From: Paucimonas lemoignei
GTDB taxonomy: Bacteria; Pseudomonadota; Gammaproteobacteria; Burkholderiales; Burkholderiaceae_D
DNA length: 64,000 nucleotides
Direction: 5' to 3'
NCBI RefSeq assembly: GCF_004342585.1
Contig: NZ_SLZQ01000001.1
Coordinates: 372,001-436,000 of the forward strand
The notes below the pieces were generated by a model, which worked only from the letters and a program-made list of their open reading frames with translations, was not told the DNA's origin and searched no databases. Every line of letters starts with the position of its first letter. Positions within the stretch are counted from its first letter, which is position 1. Positions 1 through 8,620 of the stretch are shown one piece after another. A program made the translations under genes and the position numbers.

Positions 1-918
1 GACTTCGGGAACATGGTCTCCGGCCTGGTAGATATCCGGATAGCCGAGCACCAGGAGGGAACGGACGGGCGGACTGGGAAGCAGGCGCACCTTCGCTTCC
101 AGGATCACGACACAGGTGCATTCCGAGCCGACCAGCGACCTGACGATACTGAAACCGCGCTCCGGCAGGAGGGCGGCCAGGTTGTATCCCGAGACGCGGC
201 GCGGGATATCGGGAAAGCGCGTACGAATCTCGTCGGCATAGCGGTCGCGCAAATCGCCCAGCCTGGCGAGAATATCGGCGCAGCGCTGTTTTCCCTCGGC
301 AGTCGCGGCACGTAGTTGTTCATCGCCGCCGCCAATGGTCATGCGCGTGCCATCGTACGTGACGACGTCGAGCTCGATGATATTGTCGACGGTTTCGCCG
401 CCCATCACCGAATGCGGCCCGCAGGAATTATTCCCGATCATGCCGCCCAGGGTGTTATGGGTATGGGTCGCCGGATCCGGCGCGAAGGTAAGCCCATGCC
501 GTTCGGCCGCATCGCGCAAGTCATCGAGCACGCAACCTGGTTGCACGCGGGCCGTTCTTTGCCCCGTGTCGATAGCCAGAACCTTGTTCAGGTACTTGGA
601 GAAATCGATGACCACGGCCACGTTGCAACACTGACCGCAAAGGCTGGTGCCGCCGCCGCGAGACAGGATCGGTGCGCCATGGCGATGACAGATCCGGACG
701 GTCTCCACCACATCTTCCACGGTTTTCGGGATGACGACGCCGATCGGCACCTGGCGGTAGTTGGAGGCATCCGCCGCATAGAGCGCGCGGCTGCCCCCAT
801 CGAAGCGGACCTCGCCTTCGATCACTCTCCTTAATTCCGCTTCCAGCGCCGACATGTCGACGGCTTCCGCGGACGCCGATGCCGGATTGGAGCCGGAGCC
901 TGCTAGATTCTGTAGCAT
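1..918 (-). CDS. FAD-linked oxidase/dehydrogenase, N-terminal part (cut by window edge)
   Basis: N-terminal FAD-binding portion of a flavoprotein of the GlcD/YdiJ type, which oxidises 2-hydroxy acids. The minus-strand frame is open from an ATG at 918 to the left edge (about 306 residues), so the C-terminus lies outside. Visible are the PCMH-type FAD signatures LSRGGGTSLCGQ and then GGMIGNNSCGPHS, followed by VGSECTCVVILEAKVRL. The ATG overlaps the end of the preceding racemase-family gene by 16 bases and has an AGGAG 11 bases upstream; an internal ATG lies about 21 codons in. The Cys-rich GNNSCG form is typical of large FAD plus Fe-S fusions such as D-2-hydroxyglutarate dehydrogenases, but the Fe-S part cannot be seen, so the substrate is open. 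Third gene of the operon starting at 3802. Confidence 0.85.
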   Translation of the reverse strand, partial: MLQNLAGSGSNPASASAEAVDMSALEAELRRVIEGEVRFDGGSRALYAADASNYRQVPIGVVIPKTVEDVVETVRICHRHGAPILSRGGGTSLCGQCCNVAVVIDFSKYLNKVLAIDTGQRTARVQPGCVLDDLRDAAERHGLTFAPDPATHTHNTLGGMIGNNSCGPHSVMGGETVDNIIELDVVTYDGTRMTIGGGDEQLRAATAEGKQRCADILARLGDLRDRYADEIRTRFPDIPRRVSGYNLAALLPERGFSIVRSLVGSECTCVVILEAKVRLLPSPPVRSLLVLGYPDIYQAGDHVPEV

Positions 919-1997
919 TCTGCGTCACGCTCCTTGAATTCGATGCCCAGGCCGGGCCGGCTCAGGTCGGGAAGCAGCTGCCCGTGTACAGGCGTGACTG
1001 CGCCATCGAACAGCATGCCTTCGATGCGCGCATGGTCGTGAAAATATTCGAGATGGATGGCCGGACGGGCGGCACAGCACAAGGGCAGGTGCAGGGCCGG
1101 CGCGCAATGGCTCGACAAGGGCACATTAAATGCCTCGCAGAGCGCGGCGACGCCGAGGAAGCCGGTGATGCCGGCGCAGCGCGAGGCGTCCGCCTGTAAT
1201 ACATCCACCGCCTGCGCCCCCAGCATGTGGCGGAAGTAGGAAAGGTCGTAACCATACTCGCCCGCGGTTACCGCCATGCCGGGCGGCGCCCGGTCGCGCA
1301 TCAGACGCAAGCCTTCGAGATCGTCCGAGGATACCGGCTCTTCGAACCAGGTCACGCCCAGTTCAGCAAACTTCCAGGAAAATGCCAGCGCCTGCTTGCG
1401 CGTATAGGCGCCGTTGGCATCGACGAATAGTTCGGCGGCTTCGCCGATTGCCGTGCGCGCCGCTCGCGCTCGTTCCAGGTCGGCGCAGGGATTGCGCCCG
1501 ATTTTCATTTTCACCCGGCCGATGCCGTCTGCCACCCAGCCTTCCATTTGATTCCTCAGTTGTTCGTGCGAATAACTGGTAAAGCCGCCGCTGCCATACG
1601 CCGGGATTGCCTGCCGTGCCATGCCAAGCAGTGAAGCCAGAGACAGGTCGAGCATCTTCGCTTTCCAGTCCCACAGCGCGGCATCGACTGCGGCGATCGC
1701 CATCGAACAGATTCCGGGCCGGCCAAGATTGCGGATGACATGCGCCATGTCATGCCAGCGCGCGTTGGTGGCCAAGGCATCCTTGCCGATCAGGCAAGGC
1801 GCCAGCTTGTCATGAATGAGTACGGCGGTTGCGCGGTCGGCATAGGTATAGCCGATTCCGACCTTGCCTGCCGCCGCGACTTTGACCAGTACCAGGATGG
1901 TCGAGTCCCAGGCGTAGGTGCCGTCCGACTCCTCGCTTTCCGTCGGAATCCGATACGCGAGCGTGGTGAGCTCAGCGATAGGCGTGTCCGGCTTCAT
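903..1997 (-). CDS. Mandelate racemase/muconate lactonizing enzyme family protein
   Basis: Enolase-superfamily enzyme of 364 residues that should abstract a proton alpha to a carboxylate (acid-sugar dehydratase or racemase). With the start at 1997 the catalytic residues fall almost on mandelate racemase numbering: K163-x-K165 (VKMKIG), metal ligands D193 (VDANG), E219/E220 (FEEP) and E247 (GEYG), then a D270/H297 pair (QADASR, SSHCAP), which marks the MR subgroup rather than the MLE subgroup. The chosen ATG (MKPDTPIAEL) fits the family N-terminus and lies 8 bases after the upstream stop. A start 48 bases further upstream would overlap the upstream gene and adds a tail untypical of the family. 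Flanked by a ThDP enzyme and a FAD dehydrogenase, which suggests breakdown of a hydroxy or sugar acid. Substrate unknown. Confidence 0.9.
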   Translation of the reverse strand: MKPDTPIAELTTLAYRIPTESEESDGTYAWDSTILVLVKVAAAGKVGIGYTYADRATAVLIHDKLAPCLIGKDALATNARWHDMAHVIRNLGRPGICSMAIAAVDAALWDWKAKMLDLSLASLLGMARQAIPAYGSGGFTSYSHEQLRNQMEGWVADGIGRVKMKIGRNPCADLERARAARTAIGEAAELFVDANGAYTRKQALAFSWKFAELGVTWFEEPVSSDDLEGLRLMRDRAPPGMAVTAGEYGYDLSYFRHMLGAQAVDVLQADASRCAGITGFLGVAALCEAFNVPLSSHCAPALHLPLCCAARPAIHLEYFHDHARIEGMLFDGAVTPVHGQLLPDLSRPGLGIEFKERDAECYRI

Positions 1998-2005
1998 CGC
2001 TGTTC

Positions 2006-3802
2006 TCAAGACTTCGCCTGCGATGGCGGAAACAAGCCATCCCACACTTCCTTGAACGAGTCCGTCACCATCGCCAATGCATCCGGATCGCCATGGATCA
2101 GCGCCGACAGGTAAGCCTTGGCCTGCTTGGACGAGACATGCGGCGGAATGGGCGGCACGTTAGGATCGGTCACCATTTCGACCACGGTAGGAATTTCCGA
2201 CGCCAGTGCAGTGGCCCAGGCTTGCGCGACATCGTCGGCACGTTCGCAGCGAATGCCGTTCAGGCCTAACAGTTCGGCGTATTGCGCGTAGGGAAAGTTC
2301 GGCACCACCTGCGACTCCAGGAACCGGGGATCGCCCTCCATCGCCCGCTGCTCCCAGGTCACCTGATTCAGGTCGCCATTGTTCAATACCATGACTGTCA
2401 GCTTGCCGTTGCCCCATTCGCGCCAGACCTTGGCAATGGTGATCAAGCCATTGAGGCCATTCATCTGCATGGCTCCATCTCCCAGCAGCGCGATAACATG
2501 GCGGTCGGGATGGGCATACTTCGCCGCGATCGCATAGGGCACCGCCGGCCCCATGGTCGCCAGGCCACCGGAGAGCGAGGCCATCATGCCGCGCCGTATC
2601 TTCAAATCGCGTGCATACCAGTTGGCCGCCGAGCCGGAATCGCAGCTGAGAATGCAATTTTCCGGCAGTCGCGGCGATAGTTCCCAGAAAACTTTTTGCG
2701 GATTGATCGGATGCGCATTGTTATTGGCTCTCGCTTCGAGAACACGCCACCAGCGATCGACATTCGCGATGATGCCGTCTTGCCAGCCACGGTCCTGTTT
2801 TCGCTCCAGGTAGGGAATCAGGGCGCGCAAGCTGGCACGGCTGTCGCCCTGCAGGCACAGTTCCATCGGATAGCGCAGGTTCAGCATGCGCGCATCGATA
2901 TCGATCTGCACGCCGCGGGCCTGGCCTTCCTTGGGCAGGAATTCAGAGTAGGGAAACGCGGAGCCGATCATCAGCAGCGTGTCGCACTCGTTCATCATGT
3001 CCCAGCTCGGCTTGGTGCCCAGCAAACCGATGGAGCCGGTGACATAAGGCAGATCGTCCGGCACGGCGGCCTTGCCCAGAAGCGCCTTGGCGACGCCGGC
3101 GCCCAGCAATTCGGCGACTTCGATGATTTCATCCGTAGCCCGGAGCGCACCGGCCCCGACCAGCATGGCTACCTTTTTTCCCGAAGTCAGTATTTCCGCC
3201 GCTGCCATGAGGCTTTCTTGCTGGGGAAGCAGCAATGGTGCGGTATAGCCGATGCCGGAATGGACGGTGCCATGCTGGCGCGGCGGTGTTTCGACTGCCG
3301 GTAAATCCTGTACATCGTTTGGAAAAATCAGGCAAGTGACGGTGCGTTCATCGCGGGCAATCCGCACGGCGCGGTCAACCAGGTGGCGCACCTGTTCAGG
3401 CATGGAAACCATGTGCACATACTCGTGCGCCACATCCTTGAACAAGGAAATCAAATCGACCTCCTGTTGATAATCGCCGCCCAGCGCCATGCGGTTCTGC
3501 TGACCAACAATGGCAACGACAGGCTGGTGATCCAGTTTGGCGTCATACAAGCCATTCAGCAAGTGAATCGCGCCTGGTCCCGAAGTCGCCATGCAGACGC
3601 CGACTTCGCCGGTGAATTTCGCATGCGCGCAAGCCATGAATGCCGCCAGTTCCTCATGCCCGGTTTGCACGAATTGCATGCCATTTTCAACGCGCCCGAA
3701 GGCGCCCATGATGCCGTTGATTCCATCCCCGGGATAACCGTACACGCGCCGAATTCCCCAACCCGACAATCGCTGCAAAAGAAAATCGCTGACCGTTGCC
3801 AT
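2006..3802 (-). CDS. Thiamine-diphosphate-dependent enzyme (pyruvate oxidase/acetolactate synthase-like)
   Basis: ThDP enzyme of 598 residues in the three-domain PoxB/acetolactate synthase fold. The N-terminal PYR domain shows YPGDGINGIMG and the cofactor-activating Glu (E50) in TGHEELAAF. SGPGAIHLLNGLYDAK follows. The C-terminal PP domain has the GDG...NN metal/ThDP motif (GDGAMQMNG ... MVLNNGDLNQVTWE). The start at 3802 has a strong AAGGAG 7 bases upstream and gives the usual N-terminus (MATVSDFLLQRL); a 33-codon upstream extension lacks family features. Similarity of layout favours a quinone-linked pyruvate dehydrogenase or generic alpha-keto-acid decarboxylase over a true acetolactate synthase, since no regulatory subunit is nearby. 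First gene of a minus-strand operon, divergent from the GH15 gene. Confidence 0.88.
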   Translation of the reverse strand: MATVSDFLLQRLSGWGIRRVYGYPGDGINGIMGAFGRVENGMQFVQTGHEELAAFMACAHAKFTGEVGVCMATSGPGAIHLLNGLYDAKLDHQPVVAIVGQQNRMALGGDYQQEVDLISLFKDVAHEYVHMVSMPEQVRHLVDRAVRIARDERTVTCLIFPNDVQDLPAVETPPRQHGTVHSGIGYTAPLLLPQQESLMAAAEILTSGKKVAMLVGAGALRATDEIIEVAELLGAGVAKALLGKAAVPDDLPYVTGSIGLLGTKPSWDMMNECDTLLMIGSAFPYSEFLPKEGQARGVQIDIDARMLNLRYPMELCLQGDSRASLRALIPYLERKQDRGWQDGIIANVDRWWRVLEARANNNAHPINPQKVFWELSPRLPENCILSCDSGSAANWYARDLKIRRGMMASLSGGLATMGPAVPYAIAAKYAHPDRHVIALLGDGAMQMNGLNGLITIAKVWREWGNGKLTVMVLNNGDLNQVTWEQRAMEGDPRFLESQVVPNFPYAQYAELLGLNGIRCERADDVAQAWATALASEIPTVVEMVTDPNVPPIPPHVSSKQAKAYLSALIHGDPDALAMVTDSFKEVWDGLFPPSQAKS

Positions 3803-3935
3803 GGAGTGCTCCTTTGCCAAGGCTTGAAACACCAAGTCACGCAATCCATGTGCCAGTCGTATCGTGCATGGCATGCAACTCGCATTAGAGCGAATTGTCA
3901 TAAAAGAAAAATCTCATGCCGCAACTCGCCAGAAT

Positions 3936-5789
3936 ATGACCAGGCAAGATCGACGCTATCCTTCCATCGCTGATTACGCCTTCATCAGTGACTGCCACTG
4001 CACGGCCCTGGTCTCGAGGAACGGCTCCATCGACTGGTGCTGCATGCCGCGTCCCGATTCCGACAGTTGTTTCGGGCGGATCCTGGACTGGGATCACGGC
4101 GGATATTGTGCGATCGCGCCGACGACAGCGGATGTCAGCACTAGCCGCCGCTACATACCGGAGTCGATGATTGTCGAAACCTGTTTCCGCTCCACGGCGG
4201 GAGAAGTGAAGGTCGTCGACTTCTTTGTCATGGATAAACGCGCCGAAGAACAAGCTCCCAACCGGCTGGTTCGCATGATCGAGGGAATTCGGGGAGAGCT
4301 CGAAATACTGTCCGAGATCGTGCCGCGTTTTGACTTCGGCCAGATTATTCCCGCTGTAAGCGAGCAGGGCGACGGCACCTGGATGGCAATCGGCAGCAAT
4401 CAAGGCCTGGTCCTTCATTCCGACCTGCCATTGGAAATCGTGAAACACTTCGGCCTGCGGGCTGCAGTGTCGATCAAGCGTGGACAAAAGAAAAGCTTCA
4501 TCTTCAGCTTTCTCCCGCCCGACCAGGCCGATCGCGTGCCACCGCAGCCGAACGTCACGGAAGTCGCCATGGCGGGATACCGGAGCACCGTGAGCTGGTG
4601 GCGCGACTGGGTCCAGCGGATGCACCCGCCATACAAACTGGACGAGGCCACCAAGCGCTCGGCCATGGTGCTCAAGGCGCTGACGTTTGAAAGAACCGGT
4701 GCGATCATTGCGGCGCCGACGACGTCGCTGCCTGAATGGATAGGCGCCGGAAGAAACTGGGATTACCGCTATAGCTGGGTCCGGGATTCGGTGTTCACGG
4801 TATATACCCTGAACGGCCTCGGCTATGCGGACGAAGCCGAGCGGTTTTTGCAATTCATTCAGCGCTCCTCAGCCGGCAGCGCTGAACAGCTGCAGATCAT
4901 GTACGCGGTGGATGGCAAGCGGCGCCTGACCGAAGTGGAATTGCCCTGGCTGGAAGGGTATCGGCGCTCGCAGCCGGTCCGCATCGGCAACTTCGCCGCC
5001 AAGCAGCATCAACTGGACGTCTACGGCGAAATACTGGAACTGGCATCGATCTGGAATGCCGCCGGCAATGAGGTCGATCTGCGCTATTGGGAATTTCTGA
5101 CCGATGTCGTCAACGGCGCTTGCCGGCATTGGGCTGAGCCGGACTATGGCATCTGGGAATTTCGCGGCGAGCCGCGCCATCACGTTCATTCGAAGGCAAT
5201 GTGCTGGCGCGCCGTGAAGCAGGGCATCGCCATCGCCGAGGGATGCGGCTTGCCTGCGCCGCTGGATGACTGGCAAAGCACCTGCGATCAGATCCGCCAG
5301 GCGATCGACTCGCAGGGCTACGATCGCGAAAGCGGCACCTTTGTCCAGGCATTCGGCAATACGCATCTCGATTCGTCATTACTGCTGTTGCCGCGCATCG
5401 GGTTTGTCGAGTATGACGACCCGCGCATGCTGCGTACGGTCGATGCGATTTGCATGAAGCTGAATCGCGGCGGCTTGCTGCTTCGCTACGATTCGCCCGA
5501 CGGCTTGCCGGGCAAGGAGGGCAGTTTCATTCCCTGCACATTTTGGCTGGTCAGCTGCCTGGCCTACCAGGGGCGACTGAAAGAAGCCTGGGAATATTAC
5601 CGGCTTGCCGCGCGTTGCTCCAATGATCTCGGCCTGTTTTCGGAAGAATATGATGCTTCCTCGGCGACCATGCTGGGAAATTTTCCGCAGGGTCTTACGC
5701 ATATCTCGCAAATCCGCGCGCGGCTGGCACTGGAAGGAAATGGCGACTTGCTCCGGCACGGCATATCCAAAAATGACAAAACTTTGTAA
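3936..5789 (+). CDS. Glycoside hydrolase family 15 protein (glucoamylase/trehalase type)
   Basis: GH15 enzyme of about 617 residues that hydrolyses terminal alpha-glucosidic bonds in glucans or trehalose. The N-terminal beta domain carries IADYAFISDCHCTALVSRNG and IDWCCMPRPDSDSCFG. The (alpha/alpha)6 barrel has the general-acid region WIGAGRNWDYRYSWVRDS and a later GKEGSFIPCTFWLVSCLA segment, where the EGSF Glu is the expected second catalytic residue. No signal peptide is seen, so it is cytoplasmic like actinobacterial GH15 trehalases. Start choice is uncertain: the ATG at 3936 matches the family N-terminus (YPSIADYA), another in-frame ATG lies at 3864, and neither has a good ribosome site. 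Position beside the trehalose/glycogen cluster fits a trehalase or glucan-trimming role. Confidence 0.87.
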   Translation: MTRQDRRYPSIADYAFISDCHCTALVSRNGSIDWCCMPRPDSDSCFGRILDWDHGGYCAIAPTTADVSTSRRYIPESMIVETCFRSTAGEVKVVDFFVMDKRAEEQAPNRLVRMIEGIRGELEILSEIVPRFDFGQIIPAVSEQGDGTWMAIGSNQGLVLHSDLPLEIVKHFGLRAAVSIKRGQKKSFIFSFLPPDQADRVPPQPNVTEVAMAGYRSTVSWWRDWVQRMHPPYKLDEATKRSAMVLKALTFERTGAIIAAPTTSLPEWIGAGRNWDYRYSWVRDSVFTVYTLNGLGYADEAERFLQFIQRSSAGSAEQLQIMYAVDGKRRLTEVELPWLEGYRRSQPVRIGNFAAKQHQLDVYGEILELASIWNAAGNEVDLRYWEFLTDVVNGACRHWAEPDYGIWEFRGEPRHHVHSKAMCWRAVKQGIAIAEGCGLPAPLDDWQSTCDQIRQAIDSQGYDRESGTFVQAFGNTHLDSSLLLLPRIGFVEYDDPRMLRTVDAICMKLNRGGLLLRYDSPDGLPGKEGSFIPCTFWLVSCLAYQGRLKEAWEYYRLAARCSNDLGLFSEEYDASSATMLGNFPQGLTHISQIRARLALEGNGDLLRHGISKNDKTL

Positions 5790-5815
5790 AAACTACATTT
5801 GCCCAAATGTGTTTT
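5789..5815 (+). terminator. Hairpin terminator after the GH15 gene
   Basis: An inverted repeat begins at the stop codon: AAAAC, a bulged T, ACATTTG, a 2-base loop, CAAATGT, then GTTTT. The arms pair over 12 bases, and A-rich left and T-rich right flanks make it a plausible intrinsic terminator. It separates the GH15 gene from the MarR gene. Confidence 0.5.
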
Positions 5816-5976
5816 CCCTATTTCATTTTGTTGAGGATGATTGTCGAATTTAGCAGGCGCAACGCGATGGCGACTGCTGCCTCCGAGAGTGGTGAATAAG
5901 GGGATTCAATTCAAGCGGATCGGCTTGCATTGAAGCGAATTTTGAATGATACGTGTACGGCAACAAATCACTGCAT

Positions 5977-6495
5977 ATGAACACGCTGGACATAAACAGG
6001 CCGTCAGATTCCTTAAGTGAGAATCGAGATATGTCGCCGCAGTCCATGGCTTTACGTAACTTGCGCATCGTCATTCGCGCGGCGCAACGGCACTCGGCAT
6101 GGATCGAAAAGCAATGCGGCGTCAGCGGCGCGCAGTTATGGGTCATGAAAGAGCTGGCAGAGACGTCGGGCTTGCGCATCGGTGAGGTCGCGGAGCGGCT
6201 GTCGGTGCATCAAACGACGGCAAGCAATCTGGTGGAAGGCTTGTGCAAGCGGGGCTTGATCCGCAAACAGCGAGACCAGGCAGACCAGCGCATCGTGACG
6301 CTGGCATTGACCAGGGATGGAAATGTCCTGATGAAAAAGGCGCCGAGTCCAGCACGGGGATTTCTCGCCGAAGCCATTCAGAGAATGGATCGCGACGGAC
6401 TGGCACAACTGAATCAAGGCTTGCAAGCGCTCATTGTCGCGGCAGATAACGGCGACGAAGATCTTGGCCTGCAACTTTTTCCTTTCATGCACTGA
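5977..6495 (+). CDS. MarR-family transcriptional regulator
   Basis: Winged-helix DNA-binding regulator of about 172 residues. After an unconserved N-terminal stretch, the MarR core runs from LRNLRIVIRAAQRH through the helix-turn-helix (IGEVAERLSVHQTTASNLVEGLCKRG) and the wing (IRKQRDQADQRIVTLALTRDG) to a C-terminal dimerisation helix. The start is unsure: GTG at 5953, ATG at 5977 and ATG at 6031 are all in frame and none has a convincing ribosome site. It precedes the glycogen/trehalose cluster by about 400 bases in the same direction, so it could regulate that cluster or itself. No operator could be identified. Ligand unknown. Confidence 0.85.
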   Translation: MNTLDINRPSDSLSENRDMSPQSMALRNLRIVIRAAQRHSAWIEKQCGVSGAQLWVMKELAETSGLRIGEVAERLSVHQTTASNLVEGLCKRGLIRKQRDQADQRIVTLALTRDGNVLMKKAPSPARGFLAEAIQRMDRDGLAQLNQGLQALIVAADNGDEDLGLQLFPFMH

Positions 6496-6903
6496 CCTTT
6501 TGATTCGTCAAAGCGACCCATGCAGGCGCTGGATAAGCTCATCCTGATCGATTGATATCGCACTCTGCAAACCGCAGGCTCGCAAACATGCGGCGTCACG
6601 CGGAGTCACTTCTTTACAGGATAGCGCGCTGCAATGACGAACGTCGCCTTTGGACGCCAACGAGGTATGACTGCCAACGCGTGCGCCACTACGTTTTTAC
6701 CGGTCCACATCGGTATCTACCCGCATATGCAAGGCCGCAGAAATCATTCCAATCGAGAAAGTTCAATACAAAAAAGAAAGAGTTGATTTCACGCAATGGA
6801 CTCCAGGCAAGCGGCCAGTATCGTAGTTAGCAATGTTCGTTGAGCCATTGCTCATTTCGTCCCGACTAAATACCAACCTTCTTCTCATTTCAGGAGCATT
6901 TTT
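6496..6903. other. Intergenic leader before glgA
   Basis: About 400 bases with no convincing gene; open frames here have no recognisable protein features. Near the 3' end lies an inverted repeat AGCAATG (6829-6835) and CATTGCT (6846-6852), about 50 bases before the glgA start. It could be an operator or a leader hairpin. A clear -35/-10 pair was not found. AGGAG at 6892-6896 is the glgA ribosome site. Confidence 0.5.
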
Positions 6904-8481
6904 ATGAACGCCCGTGTATTGCTGGTCGCCTCCGAAGCCGTGCCGCTGGTCAAAACCGGCGGGCTGGCCGACGTCATTACCTCCCTGGCGGCGACCTTGC
7001 GCGAGCACGGCTCCGAGGCAACCATCCTGTTGCCCGCCTATCCTGGCGTCGCCGAAGGCGCCGGTCCGCTACACGAAGTCGGCCGCTTGCCTGATCTGCC
7101 CGGCGGCTCAGGCGTGCTGCTGCAGGGATGCATACCCGACAGCAGCGTGCCGGTGGTATTACTGAAGACGGCGGGCTTCGACAGGCGAAGCGCCAATCCT
7201 TATGTCGATGTGGACGGCAGCGAATACACGGATAATGCGCTTTGCTTCGCCGCGCTGGCCCAGGCCGCGGCCGAAATCTGCGCCGGCAATACCCAGCTCG
7301 CCAGGCCGCACGTCGTGCATGCGAACGACTGGCATGCCGCCCTGATCCCCACCTACCTGAAGCTGAAGGGCATTCGCGATGTCGGCACGGTCCTGACGAT
7401 CCACAACTTGGCATTTCAGGGCAACTATCCGCTCGACGTGGCGCCGGCGCTCGGCATCCCGCCTGAAATGCTGGGGCCGGACGGGCTGGAGTTCTGGGGC
7501 CAGCTCAGTTTCCTCAAGGCCGGCATCCTGCATGCCGACCGCATTACCACTGTCAGCCATTCCTATGCGCGCGAAATCCTGACGCCACGCTTCGGCCATG
7601 GCATGGAAGGCATTTTGAATGCACGCAAGCAGGATTTGCTGGCGATCGCCAATGGCGTGGATACCGAGACCTGGAACCCGGCCACCGATGAACTGATCGC
7701 CCGCCGCTTTACGCCGGACGATTTGCGCGGCAAGAGCGCCTGCAAGCGTGAACTGCAGCAGATGTTCGGCTTGCCGGTCGATCCGTTTGCGCCGATCCTG
7801 GCGATGGGCAGCCGCATCACCCATCAAAAGATGGCCGACGTGGCGCTGGCCGCTTTGCCGCACATCCTGAACCGTCACCCGCGAGCTCAGCTCGTGGTGC
7901 TCGGGCGAGGCGACCGCGCGTATGAACAAGGCTTGTTCGAACTGGCCGGGCAATTCCCGTCGCGCATCGGCCTCTTCATCGGCTATGACGAGCATCGCGC
8001 GCATGCATTGCATGCCGGCGCCGACATGCTGCTGCATGGCACGCGCTTCGAGCCGTTCGGCCTGACGCCGCTGTACTCGATGCGCTACGGCACCATCCCG
8101 ATCGCCTCGCGGGTGGGCGGCATGATCGATTCGATCCCCGACGCCGGATTGAAAGGCGCCGTGCCCAATGGGGCATGCGGCGTGCTGTTCGACGGCGAGG
8201 AAGCGGCGGACATGGCGGGCGCGGTCTCGCGTGCCTTCGAACTGCATGCGGCGCCCCGTTCATGGCACACCATGCAATGCAACGCGATGTCCGTCGATTT
8301 CTCCTGGGATGGCCCGGCCGAGCAATATATCAATGCATATGCGGCAGTCGCTGCGCCGTCTGCGAAGAGCCTGTTCGTCGCAGCCAGGAAGCCGGCCACG
8401 CCGCCGACCGCAGCTGCAGTTTCCCCTGCAACTGTGCCGGTACGGGAACTGCAGCCGGCGTTACAGTTCATGACGGTCTGA
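6904..8481 (+). CDS. glgA: Glycogen synthase (GT5, ADP-glucose type)
   Basis: Glucosyltransferase of 525 residues that elongates alpha-1,4-glucan from a nucleotide-glucose donor. The GT-B fold starts with LLVASEAVPLVKTGGLADV, the GT5 hallmark with the ADP-glucose-contacting Lys (K17). HVVHANDWHAAL and VLTIHNLAFQGNYP follow. The C-terminal donor-binding half has GSRITHQKMADV and the retaining-GT motif TRFEPFGLTPLYSMRYG. The tail (last ~35 residues) is Ala/Pro-rich. AGGAG 7 bases upstream supports the start. First gene of glgA-glgX-nucleotidyltransferase; no glgC is in view. GT5 architecture separates it from the GT4 GlgM enzyme that makes maltose-1-phosphate in GlgE-pathway actinobacteria. Confidence 0.95.
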   Translation: MNARVLLVASEAVPLVKTGGLADVITSLAATLREHGSEATILLPAYPGVAEGAGPLHEVGRLPDLPGGSGVLLQGCIPDSSVPVVLLKTAGFDRRSANPYVDVDGSEYTDNALCFAALAQAAAEICAGNTQLARPHVVHANDWHAALIPTYLKLKGIRDVGTVLTIHNLAFQGNYPLDVAPALGIPPEMLGPDGLEFWGQLSFLKAGILHADRITTVSHSYAREILTPRFGHGMEGILNARKQDLLAIANGVDTETWNPATDELIARRFTPDDLRGKSACKRELQQMFGLPVDPFAPILAMGSRITHQKMADVALAALPHILNRHPRAQLVVLGRGDRAYEQGLFELAGQFPSRIGLFIGYDEHRAHALHAGADMLLHGTRFEPFGLTPLYSMRYGTIPIASRVGGMIDSIPDAGLKGAVPNGACGVLFDGEEAADMAGAVSRAFELHAAPRSWHTMQCNAMSVDFSWDGPAEQYINAYAAVAAPSAKSLFVAARKPATPPTAAAVSPATVPVRELQPALQFMTV

Positions 8482-8579
8482 TTCGGCCATTCTGCGATTC
8501 CGCGCTACTCAGCGCTCCCTTGTGAAACATTAAGGCAGCGCCGGAAACAGCTTTCACACGCCGGTGTCTGTCTAGGGAG

Positions 8580-8596
8580 GCCGGCGCGCCGCCGGC
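8580..8596 (+). repeat. GC hairpin just upstream of the glgX ribosome site
   Basis: Perfect 7-bp inverted repeat GCCGGCG / CGCCGGC with a 3-base loop, ending about 10 bases before the GAGGAG ribosome site of glgX. A stable stem here could protect the downstream message or modulate glgX translation; there is no T tract, so it is not a normal terminator. Confidence 0.55.
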
Positions 8597-8620
8597 AGTG
8601 CAAACGAGGAGAACACCCGC

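Noticed and set aside
6552-6830. Possible 92-codon gene before glgA
   Set aside because: No ribosome site, no family resemblance, and a basic, Arg/Tyr-rich composition unlike the neighbouring proteins.
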